Shown: positions 1 through 5,443, counted from the stretch's first letter. The stretch: DNA of 8,567 nucleotides from an uncultured bacterium (GCA_903826185.1 CAIKDL010000054.1:1-8567); one strand, 5' to 3'. A program made the numbers and translations. Notes: generated by a model not told the origin, from the sequence alone.

Positions 1-303
1 GATATTCCGGCAGAAAAGTCCTCAAAAAATCTTCCCTTTTCCCTGTTTTGCCGGGTAACCTTCCCCGGTGAATCTGCGTTATAAATACGATAGCGTTTCG
101 GGGTTGAAAGGGGACGTAAAAGCCCTTCCAATTCTGAGACAGTTCTGCTAGTATTGCGGAAGGTTCGGAAGTGAGGCCGGACTTGATAATAGGAGTCAGA
201 AGCTAGGATTTAAAATTTGGTAATGGGAAGGTTATTTTTATAGCCTTTTCCGTCTACTAGATTTCATTTGCTAGATTCTATAATTCTTCTTTTAATCAAT
301 GGC
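1..303 (+). other. Gene-free stretch with several RNA-like hairpins
   Basis: I find no convincing coding region here. The stretch holds three hairpins that can be read by eye: 6-15 with 46-55 (10 pairs, two of them wobble), 124-132 with 153-163 (nine pairs with a two-base bulge), and 225-235 with 240-250 (11 pairs around a TTTT loop). It ends in the intrinsic terminator at 304-332. This could be a small noncoding RNA, or the 3' untranslated region of a gene lying left of the window. It does not match the parts I know of RNase P RNA, SRP RNA or tmRNA. A TATAAT box lies at 279-284 but has no good -35 partner. Confidence 0.3.
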
Positions 304-332
304 CTCGCTCACAAGCGAGCTTTTTCTTTTTT
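304..332 (+). terminator. Intrinsic terminator upstream of the surface-protein gene
   Basis: A six-pair stem (CTCGCT 304-309 with AGCGAG 314-319) closes a CACA loop. One base later comes a pyrimidine run of almost pure T (321-332). It probably ends whatever transcript enters from the left and insulates the surface-protein gene. Confidence 0.65.
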
Positions 333-333
333 A

Positions 334-339
334 TATGAT
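334..339 (+). promoter_or_regulatory. Possible -10 box for the surface-protein gene
   Basis: TATGAT matches the bacterial -10 consensus at five of six positions. Transcription would start near 346, exactly at the foot of the long hairpin 347-414. No good -35 hexamer is visible at 16-18 bp, so the call rests on the -10 and its position. Confidence 0.35.
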
Positions 340-346
340 ATTAACC

Positions 347-414
347 CTGTTTCCGTTATTGCTTTTGTCGGCTCTACCTCACAGAGATTCGACGAAAGCA
401 GAGTACGGAAGCAG
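347..414 (+). promoter_or_regulatory. Long structured RNA hairpin in the 5' leader
   Basis: Three stacked helices form one hairpin. The outer stem is 347-356 with 405-414 (10 pairs, one wobble). After a small internal loop, the middle stem is 359-370 with 390-401 (12 pairs, two wobbles). The tip is CTCT 372-375 with AGAG 383-386 around a seven-base loop. It has no T-run after it, so it is not a terminator. It lies between the upstream terminator and the surface-protein start, so it is most likely part of that mRNA's leader. It could also be a separate small RNA. Confidence 0.6.
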
Positions 415-446
415 TTCCTAATAAAGTGTTTGAACCAAAAGGTCGA

Positions 447-480
447 CGGCAATGGTATCCATTAAAGGATATCGTGGTCG
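447..480 (+). promoter_or_regulatory. Second leader hairpin before the surface-protein gene
   Basis: Bases 447-460 pair with 467-480 in 13 of 14 positions (three wobbles, one A-G mismatch) around an ATTAAA loop. The hairpin ends 33 bases before the start codon. The bases after it are almost all A and T and likely unstructured, which leaves the start codon open for initiation without a Shine-Dalgarno site. Confidence 0.55.
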
Positions 481-513
481 ATATATTGAAATGAAAATAA
501 ATTTAAACTAAAA

Positions 514-3500
514 ATGAGCAAAAAATTGATTTCGGCAGCCCTTACGGCGACCACTTTTGTGTGGGCAGTAGGCGTTGCTTTTCTTCCTGTAGCAAATGCT
601 CAGTCTGCATCTACTCCTGATCTTCAGGCTCAGATCGCAGCTTTGCTTGCACAGATTCAGACTCTTCAGGGTCAATTGAGTTCACAGGGTGGTACGCCGG
701 CGGCAACGTCAGCATCATCTTATTCTTTCACCAAGGACCTCACCCTCGGTTCGAGAGGAGCAGATGTTACCGCTCTCCAGACTCTTTTGATTAATGGAGG
801 ATATTTGAGCACTTCAGCAACCGGTTACTTTGGTGCAATGACCAAGGCCGCATTGGTGAAGTACCAGACGGCGAAAGGAATTTCTCCGGCTTCTGGCTAC
901 TTTGGACCTAAGTCCAGAGCGTTTGTGAATTCTTTGTCAGTTTCGACTGGCACAACCGGTACGACTGGCACAACCGGTACGACTGGCACAACCGGTACGA
1001 CTGGCACTCCTGTAGTTGCCCCGGCATCGGGTCTCGCCGTCAGCTTGGCTTCGGTCAATCCTGCAGCGGGTTCTTTGATCTCGAGCGCAGGTGCAGGTTC
1101 AGCACGTGTTCCGGTTCTTGCTGTGAATTTCACAGCGGGTAATTCGGGCGCAGTAACAGTTTCCTCGGTTGATTTCAAGAAAATGGGCGTTTTGTCCGAC
1201 AGCGCAGTTGCTGGTGCGTACCTCACCCAGAATGGTAAGGTGCTTTATCAGTACAATTCATTGAATAGCGGCATGCTTAACTTCTCCGGTATGAACTTGA
1301 ATGTTCCTGCTGGTCAGACCGTTACGCTTACGCTTGCTATCGATGTCTCGGGTGGTCTCTCCGCTGGTAACACGACTGGTTTCTCGTTGAACGCGGCGTC
1401 AAACGTGACAGCTGCTGATGCGAACAACACGGCGGTTACCGCGACGGGCTCATTCCCGTTGAACGGCAACACCTTTACGGTAACGTCCGTTTCAAATCCT
1501 GCTCTCGCGTCATTGACGGTTGCCTCGTCTTCCATTGGAAACCAGGTAACAGCCGGTACGCAGGGTAACCTCGTTGGTGCTTGGAACCTTACGGTCCAGA
1601 ACAGCAAGGTGTATTTGAACGGTTTGAACTTCCACGTGATCGGTTCCGCCAATAAGGGCGACATCCGCAACGTGAAGTTGATGGTGAACGGCACTCAGGT
1701 CGGTGCGACCTTGGCGACCGTCGGTCAGGATGGAACAGCGTACTTTGATGCTTCGGCAGCGCCGGGCGTCTTGAATACAGGTTCCAATAATCTTCAGCTC
1801 TTCGCTGATGTTATGGGCTCTCCGAGCTATAACTTCCAGTTTGAGATTTTGAATGGTTATGACATCTTGGCACTTGATTCCCAGTACAATATTCCGGTTT
1901 CGGCAGGTTCCAATTCTGGTAGCCAGATCTCGATCGCACAAGGTCAGATCACGGTAACTCAGGATACGAATACCCCGACTGGCAATGTTGCAAAGGGTCA
2001 GTCATCTATCACTTTGGCAAAGTTCGACGTGTACGCAGCTGGTGAAGCGGTGAAAGTGAAGTTCCTTCCTTTCTCAATTGTTTTCACTGGTGCAAGCACG
2101 AGCTTGGCCTTAAAGGATTTGGTTCAGAATATCTCGATTGTTGATGATGCGGGCGGTCAGGTTGGTACCACTATCAATCAGCCTCCTTCCTCAAACTTCA
2201 TTTCGGGCAGTTCTTCAAATGTTAATAGCTCTGGTGTGATCAGTGGTGCGAGCATGACCTATGCCGACAGCTTTGGTACGTCTAACTCGCCGATCAACTA
2301 CACGATTCCTGCCAATACGACTCGCGTTTTGTCGCTTAAGGCTGATATTCAGTCAACAGCGGTATTTTCAACAGTTGTTGGCAACCTTATTACCCCGAGC
2401 TCTAATAACCTCCAGGGCATGATCTCAAGCGCATCCGGAATCACTTCCGGTGCGAATGGTAGCTCATTGTCACTCGCGGCTTCAAGCCTCTCGGTGACGG
2501 TGAACAACGCTCTTGGAACTCAGGTTATTTCTGCTGGTGTTACTGGTCAGAAGATTGGATCTTATGCTTTCACCGCATCTTCTGCTGAAGGTGTAAATGT
2601 GAATAACGTAAGCGTCCAGGTTTCGAAGAATACTTCGACGCAGAAATTCCAGAACTTGAAGGTCATGGTGAAAGGTGTCCAGCTTGGCACAACGCAGGGC
2701 GTTGTGAATGGCCAGGGCACATACACTTTCTCCGGAACGCCTTTCAATGTTCCAGCAGGAACCACGGTGAATGTTGATATCTACGCCGACACATTGTCGA
2801 GTGCAGGTACGGGCACTGTTGATCCTGCAACGAGCCTTACTGGTATTTCAGCAACGGGTCAGGTTTCGAATAGCAACATCTCGCTTGCAAGCAGCAAGGA
2901 TGGTCAGGCGGTTACCTTTGCAGGTGCTTCCACTATCGCTGCGGGCTCTGATTCAACTCAGGCTCCGGCCGGACAAATTGTAATGGGTTCCACGGGGAAT
3001 TCGCTCGCGACCTTCCGTGTTACTGAAACGGCGAATGTTGAGAACATTAAGATCACCGATCTTACTGTGACCGACGTGGTGACGTTTGCGTCGACCACAT
3101 ATCCGAAAGCTGCCTTCAGCAACCTTACGCTCTGGAATGGTTCCACGGCGCTTGGTTCAGCTGGTTCAGCAGTAACGGTTTCGCAGGTTTCTACATCGAC
3201 TGGTCCTATGGCCACTTCGACCTATAGCTATGCGTTCCACTTTGGAACTCCGATAGTCGTTCCTCAGGCAAACTCGGTTTCGTTCACCTTGAAGGGTGAT
3301 GCGTCATCGTATGCTTCGGCTGGTGCAACCGATAACTCGGGTCACATCTTCTCGATTGCCACGACGAGCGATATAACGGCGCTTGGTGCGACGTCAAACA
3401 AAGCTACGACGGTTTCGAGTGTTTCGGGAGCTTCGGGCAACAAACAAACCGTATTGCGCAGTGCAGTTACGGCGACCGTTGCAGCCGTTGGCGGTTCTTC

Positions 3501-3975
3501 ACACAACAAAGCAAATCCTGACAGCATTGGTACGGTGACATTCTCAGCGAACAATGCTGGCTCAGTTGCTTTGAACACATTGAAGATTACCTTCAGTGGC
3601 AGTCTCTTAACGGCAAGCACGACGCAGAATCCTGCTTTCATCGCCAGCGTTCAGTTGGTTGATGCAAACGGACAAAACATCGTGAGCGCCAGTGAGGCTA
3701 CGGTGAGTGCGACGAGCACAAATTCTGTCACATGGAGTTTCACGAACGGTTTCCCGATCTCTGCAGGCGGTTCATACACCTTCACGTTGAAGGCTGATCC
3801 GACTCAGGTTTCTGGAGTTGCCAATACTGCACAGTCATTCGGAGCGAATATTCAGGCAGGAACGGACCTTACGTACACCGACGCCTTGGATTCATCCGGA
3901 ACTGGCAGCCTTGGCTTGCCGAGCTCGGTCACTCCTCTTACCATCAATTCCGTCACCTACCCGATTGGCAACTAG
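514..3975 (+). CDS. Giant secreted peptidoglycan-binding surface protein with repeated beta-sandwich domains
   Basis: An 1153-residue protein that probably forms part of the outer cell surface. Residues 1-29 are a signal peptide (KK, hydrophobic core, ANA cleavage motif before Q30). Residues 36-58 form a short Gln/Leu-rich coiled coil. Residues 71-139 are a PG_binding_1-type domain (LTLGSRGADVTALQ, GYFGAMTKAALVKYQ), the likely anchor to peptidoglycan. A Thr-Gly linker covers 145-165. The remaining thousand residues are Ser/Thr/Gly/Val-rich beta-sandwich repeats; each ends in a strand motif with a closing Asp, at D277, D432, D611, D759, D929 and D1095. There are no cysteines in the mature part and no C-terminal sorting signal. 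This architecture is common in Parcubacteria, where it is usually annotated only as peptidoglycan-binding protein. The start codon has no Shine-Dalgarno but directly precedes the signal peptide. An S-layer-like role is inference. Confidence 0.85.
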   Translation: MSKKLISAALTATTFVWAVGVAFLPVANAQSASTPDLQAQIAALLAQIQTLQGQLSSQGGTPAATSASSYSFTKDLTLGSRGADVTALQTLLINGGYLSTSATGYFGAMTKAALVKYQTAKGISPASGYFGPKSRAFVNSLSVSTGTTGTTGTTGTTGTTGTTGTPVVAPASGLAVSLASVNPAAGSLISSAGAGSARVPVLAVNFTAGNSGAVTVSSVDFKKMGVLSDSAVAGAYLTQNGKVLYQYNSLNSGMLNFSGMNLNVPAGQTVTLTLAIDVSGGLSAGNTTGFSLNAASNVTAADANNTAVTATGSFPLNGNTFTVTSVSNPALASLTVASSSIGNQVTAGTQGNLVGAWNLTVQNSKVYLNGLNFHVIGSANKGDIRNVKLMVNGTQVGATLATVGQDGTAYFDASAAPGVLNTGSNNLQLFADVMGSPSYNFQFEILNGYDILALDSQYNIPVSAGSNSGSQISIAQGQITVTQDTNTPTGNVAKGQSSITLAKFDVYAAGEAVKVKFLPFSIVFTGASTSLALKDLVQNISIVDDAGGQVGTTINQPPSSNFISGSSSNVNSSGVISGASMTYADSFGTSNSPINYTIPANTTRVLSLKADIQSTAVFSTVVGNLITPSSNNLQGMISSASGITSGANGSSLSLAASSLSVTVNNALGTQVISAGVTGQKIGSYAFTASSAEGVNVNNVSVQVSKNTSTQKFQNLKVMVKGVQLGTTQGVVNGQGTYTFSGTPFNVPAGTTVNVDIYADTLSSAGTGTVDPATSLTGISATGQVSNSNISLASSKDGQAVTFAGASTIAAGSDSTQAPAGQIVMGSTGNSLATFRVTETANVENIKITDLTVTDVVTFASTTYPKAAFSNLTLWNGSTALGSAGSAVTVSQVSTSTGPMATSTYSYAFHFGTPIVVPQANSVSFTLKGDASSYASAGATDNSGHIFSIATTSDITALGATSNKATTVSSVSGASGNKQTVLRSAVTATVAAVGGSSHNKANPDSIGTVTFSANNAGSVALNTLKITFSGSLLTASTTQNPAFIASVQLVDANGQNIVSASEATVSATSTNSVTWSFTNGFPISAGGSYTFTLKADPTQVSGVANTAQSFGANIQAGTDLTYTDALDSSGTGSLGLPSSVTPLTINSVTYPIGN
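943..1007 (+). repeat. 18-bp tandem repeat encoding the Thr-Gly linker
   Basis: About 3.6 copies of the unit ACGACTGGCACAACCGGT, nearly identical at the DNA level, encode a TGTTGT-type linker between the peptidoglycan-binding domain and the first beta-sandwich. Copy number can change by slippage without shifting the frame, since the unit is a multiple of three. Confidence 0.85.
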
Positions 3976-3993
3976 TTTTAGAATCACTCTTTC

Positions 3994-4023
3994 CTGTCAT
4001 CCTGGCGAAAGCCAGGATCCAGG
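3994..4023 (+). repeat. Dispersed palindromic repeat, copy A
   Basis: CTGTCATCCTGG is followed by a GAAA tetraloop and CCAGGATCCAGG. The core is a perfect eight-pair stem (3999-4006 with 4011-4018). It lies 18 bases after the surface-protein stop, so it will be in that mRNA's 3' end. It belongs to the same family as copies at 4224-4267 and 4599-4633. Read in one frame it gives CHPGESQDPG, a peptide signature of REP-like repeats seen in many bacterial genomes. Confidence 0.75.
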
Positions 4024-4070
4024 ATGGAGGGCTTAGAAATTATGTTTCTGATTTGGTTTGTATGGATACG

Positions 4071-4097
4071 ATTGCGCAATACTTGTGACATTGCGCA
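4071..4097 (+). other. Stem-loop built from repeated ATTGCGCA
   Basis: TGCGCAAT (4073-4080) pairs perfectly with ATTGCGCA (4090-4097) around a nine-base loop. ATTGCGCA also occurs as a direct repeat at 4071-4078 and 4090-4097. It lies between the palindrome and the terminator of the surface-protein gene. Its function is unknown; it may be a second 3' hairpin of that mRNA or a protein-binding site. Confidence 0.4.
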
Positions 4098-4105
4098 GGT
4101 AAAGC

Positions 4106-4138
4106 AAACCCCCTCCGATGCAAATCGGAGGGGGTTTT
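4106..4138 (+). terminator. Strong intrinsic terminator of the surface-protein gene
   Basis: A perfect GC-rich stem (4106-4119 with 4124-4137, 14 pairs including the AAA/TTT flank) has a GCAA tetraloop and ends in TTTT. A-run and T-run flank the stem, so it could act in both directions. It lies about 130 bases after the stop codon at 3975. Confidence 0.85.
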
Positions 4139-4151
4139 GTGTTATGCGCCG

Positions 4152-4179
4152 ACATGCTGGGTCGACATCCCAGCGTGAC
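4152..4179 (+). repeat. Palindromic element D, a different or diverged family
   Basis: CATGCTGGG (4153-4161) pairs with CCCAGCGTG (4169-4177) around TCGACAT, giving nine pairs with one wobble. It resembles dispersed palindromes with CTGGG/CCCAG arms but does not share the CTGTCATCCTGG arm of copies A to C. No T-run follows. Confidence 0.5.
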
Positions 4180-4223
4180 GTCGTTGAATAGTTCTTACTA
4201 TCTTAGATAAGGATGTCTTTTCC

Positions 4224-4267
4224 CTCTGTCATCCTGGAAGCCGTTTCGGCTATCCAGGATCCAGGTT
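4224..4267 (+). repeat. Dispersed palindromic repeat, copy B (left flank of GIY-YIG gene)
   Basis: It begins CTCTGTCATCCTGG (4224-4237) and ends CCAGGATCCAGGTT. The arms match copies A and C, but the loop differs: it holds a nested hairpin, AGCCG-TTT-CGGCT. It has the same orientation as copy A and is inverted relative to copy C. It ends about 37 bases before the GIY-YIG start codon. Confidence 0.75.
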
Positions 4268-4292
4268 AATCTTTCTTTAACTTTCTCTGTGT

Positions 4293-4298
4293 CATAAT
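4293..4298 (+). promoter_or_regulatory. Possible -10 box, leaderless arrangement for the GIY-YIG gene
   Basis: CATAAT lies only six bases before the ATG at 4305, so transcription from it would start at or next to the A of the start codon. No good -35 is visible and there is no Shine-Dalgarno sequence. Confidence 0.3.
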
Positions 4299-4304
4299 GC
4301 CTGC

Positions 4305-4589
4305 ATGAACCATCTTTATTATGTCTACATTCTTGCAAATAAGAGAAACGGAACGCTTTATATTGGTGTTACCAACGATTTATCGCGCAGAATCGAAGAG
4401 CATTTACTAGGAGAAGGGTATGGTTTTACGAAAAAATATAATATCCACACACTTGTTTATTATGAAGTGACGGAAGACGTCCTGAGTGCCATTACGCGAG
4501 AAAAACAACTTAAATTCTGGAAACGGAAATGGAAGATCGAGCTTATTGAAAGCACCAATCTCGAATGGAAAAATTTGGCAGAAGAATGA
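4305..4589 (+). CDS. Small GIY-YIG endonuclease-domain protein
   Basis: A 94-residue single-domain GIY-YIG protein, the size usual for the stand-alone YhbQ/UPF0213-like group often annotated as UvrC-like. Visible motifs are YVYIL (6-10, the GIY strand), GTLYIG (16-21, the YIG strand), the Arg/His segment LSRRIEEH (26-33) and the Glu/Lys helix ITREKQLKFWKRKWK (63-77), where E66 is the candidate metal-binding residue. The family fold cuts DNA by a single-metal mechanism; no substrate is established for these small members. Copies of one palindromic repeat family flank the gene in inverted orientation (4224-4267 and 4599-4633), and similar genes elsewhere are often seen next to such repeats. A role in spreading the repeats is inference. 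The ATG at 4305 gives the normal family N-terminus. Confidence 0.88.
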   Translation: MNHLYYVYILANKRNGTLYIGVTNDLSRRIEEHLLGEGYGFTKKYNIHTLVYYEVTEDVLSAITREKQLKFWKRKWKIELIESTNLEWKNLAEE

Positions 4590-4598
4590 GGAAATACA

Positions 4599-4633
4599 AA
4601 CCTGGATCCTGGATCAGGTCCAGGATGACAGAG
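4599..4633 (-). repeat. Dispersed palindromic repeat, copy C (right flank, inverted)
   Basis: On the minus strand it reads CTCTGTCATCCTGG, a short loop, then CCAGGATCCAGGTT, matching copy B in both arms. It starts nine bases after the GIY-YIG stop codon. Read in another frame it gives the repeat-borne peptide WILDQVQDD. B and C together make the ends of a unit of about 410 bp with 14-bp identical inverted termini. Confidence 0.75.
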
Positions 4634-4663
4634 AGGAGAGTAATCTCCATAAAGTTTTTCCAC

Positions 4664-4838
4664 CAAACGGAGCTTTCTCGTTTTGAAAGAAGTTAAAAGT
4701 GTTCATCTTTTTCTTCCCCAAACGTAGCAATCTCCTTTGCAAAGGAGTTAGGGGGGTCCTTCTCTTTCTCCGCCCCCAACGGAGTTCTCTCGTTTTGAAA
4801 AGAGTTAAGGGGGCCCCTCTTTTCAAAACGAGAGAACG
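4664..4838. repeat. Cluster of a second palindromic repeat family
   Basis: Three related units lie head to tail, near 4664-4700, 4716-4759 and 4774-4816, and a fourth partial copy is inverted at 4817-4838. Shared parts are an AACG(G/T)AG start, a palindrome with CTC...GAG arms, then GTTA and a run of G. The middle unit contains the perfect palindrome CTCCTTTGCAAAGGAG (4732-4747). The third and fourth form a perfect 21-bp inverted repeat (4784-4804 with 4817-4837) around a G5C4 core. Open frames across this region are translated repeats, not genes. Confidence 0.7.
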
Positions 4839-4863
4839 TAGTCCTTTATCCACTGTTTCACTA

Positions 4864-4893
4864 TTGTCCTATTGCACTTGATTTTGCTATACT
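4864..4893 (+). promoter_or_regulatory. Promoter of the HU gene
   Basis: TTGTCC (4864-4869), an 18-bp spacer and TATACT (4888-4893), with an extended -10 TGC directly before it. Transcription would begin near 4900 and leave a leader of about 95 bases before the HU start codon. Confidence 0.6.
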
Positions 4894-4970
4894 AAATGCA
4901 TATCATCCTATTAGCAACGAAAATATCTCTTTTATAGAGAGACTGATTTCGTAAGGGATGGGAAAAGGTC

Positions 4971-4995
4971 GAGGAAAAAATAAAATTTTATTTCT
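4971..4995 (+). promoter_or_regulatory. HU ribosome-binding site with intervening palindrome
   Basis: GAGG (4971-4974) is the only Shine-Dalgarno-like site, but it lies 21 bases before the ATG. Of those bases, 16 form a perfect palindrome, AAATAAAATTTTATTT (4978-4993). If that folds as a hairpin, the effective spacing drops to about five bases. Confidence 0.4.
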
Positions 4996-5271
4996 ATGAA
5001 TAAGCGTGATTTAATCGAAGCAGTGATGAAGGAAACGGGAATCGAAACCAAGGCAGCGACCGAGAGAGCAGTGGATGCGGTATTTGATACTATCGTGAAA
5101 ACGATGAGCCGCGGCGAAGAGGTTGCTATCGCAGGATTTGGTACCTTCCGTGTTGCAAAGCGTGCTGCGCGCGAGGGCCGCAATCCGAAGACCGGCGAAA
5201 AGATCCAGATCAAAGCTTCAATCAAACCGAAGTTCCGAGCTGGAAAGCTTCTCAAGGAAGCAGTGGCGTAA
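4996..5271 (+). CDS. HU-family nucleoid DNA-binding protein
   Basis: A 91-residue protein with the full HU/IHF fold, which works as a dimer that bends and compacts DNA. The N-terminal helices are MNKRDLIEAVMKETGI and the region to about residue 40. The signature GFGTFRVAKRAAREGRNP lies at 47-64, followed by KTGEKI. The beta-arm tip carries the conserved RNPKTGE with P64, the proline that inserts between bases in HU-DNA complexes. The C-terminal helix is KPKFRAGKLLKEAV. Length is standard for HU. It is transcribed alone, from the promoter at 4864-4893 to the terminator at 5311-5338. HU and IHF subunits cannot be told apart with certainty here, but the sequence looks like a homodimeric HU. Confidence 0.95.
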   Translation: MNKRDLIEAVMKETGIETKAATERAVDAVFDTIVKTMSRGEEVAIAGFGTFRVAKRAAREGRNPKTGEKIQIKASIKPKFRAGKLLKEAVA

Positions 5272-5272
5272 C

Positions 5273-5300
5273 TTTAAAGAAAAGGATCCTTTTCTTTAAA
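5273..5300 (+). repeat. 28-bp perfect palindrome just after the HU stop
   Basis: The sequence from TTTAAAGAAAAG through GGATCC to CTTTTCTTTAAA is perfectly self-complementary and begins two bases after the HU stop codon. As RNA it can form a 12-pair stem with a GATC loop. It may be a 3' stabiliser, an accessory terminator or a DNA site for a dimeric protein. Confidence 0.6.
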
Positions 5301-5310
5301 TACGAAAGTC

Positions 5311-5338
5311 AAAGAGCTCCGCGTATGCGGAGCTTTTT
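5311..5338 (+). terminator. Intrinsic terminator of the HU gene
   Basis: AGCTCCGC (5315-5322) pairs with GCGGAGCT (5327-5334) around GTAT, with AAA before the stem and TTTTT ending it. Confidence 0.85.
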
Positions 5339-5354
5339 GATGAAATGTTTTCTT

Positions 5355-5383
5355 TTGCATATGAAAACAGAAAAGAGTATACT
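5355..5383 (+). promoter_or_regulatory. Promoter of the sigma-factor operon
   Basis: TTGCAT (5355-5360), a 17-bp spacer and TATACT (5378-5383). Transcription would begin near 5390 and leave a leader of about 90 bases. A weaker second candidate, TTGGAC (5443-5448), a 16-bp spacer and TATATT (5465-5470), would start almost at the ATG of the sigma gene. Confidence 0.55.
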
Positions 5384-5392
5384 ATAAGTACT

Positions 5393-5443
5393 TGCCCTAT
5401 ATGAGGGCATTTATACCTTGTAATCCCGCTTCGAGACGGGATT
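5393..5443 (+). promoter_or_regulatory. Two hairpins in the sigma-factor leader
   Basis: TGCCCT (5393-5398) pairs with AGGGCA (5404-5409), and AATCCCG (5422-5428) pairs with CGGGATT (5437-5443). Neither is followed by a T-run, so they are not classical terminators. Both lie between the predicted transcription start and the sigma gene, so they may affect mRNA stability or translation. Confidence 0.45.

Noticed and set aside
386..408. GATTCGACG resembles the conserved 5' end of tmRNA
   Set aside because: There is no tRNA-like 3' end with CCA and no tag frame before the next gene at 514; the bases are accounted for by the hairpin 347-414.
268..465. Open frame of 65 codons before the surface-protein gene
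   Set aside because: It starts with TTG, runs across the terminator at 304-332 and both leader hairpins, and its protein has no family features. The RNA structure explains the region better.
943..1007. Tandem 18-bp repeats as a CRISPR array
   Set aside because: The units abut without spacers and lie in frame inside a coding gene.
897..3641. Several long minus-strand open frames inside the surface-protein gene
   Set aside because: They are antisense shadows of a long codon-biased gene; their Pro/Val/Thr-rich translations mirror the repeats on the plus strand.
3818..4036. Frame ending in CHPGESQDPGWRA
   Set aside because: It overlaps the end of the surface-protein gene out of frame and its tail is simply translation of palindromic repeat A.
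4664..4838. Clustered repeats as a CRISPR array
   Set aside because: The units are diverged, palindromic, of uneven spacing and partly inverted, and no cas genes are present.
4460..4881. Several small open frames downstream of the GIY-YIG gene on both strands
   Set aside because: They read through repeat copy C and the second repeat cluster; their peptides are repeat translations with no start signals or domain features.
5393..5443. Leader hairpins as a known riboswitch
   Set aside because: Two simple short stems without a recognisable ligand-binding core or terminator; no riboswitch class I know fits.
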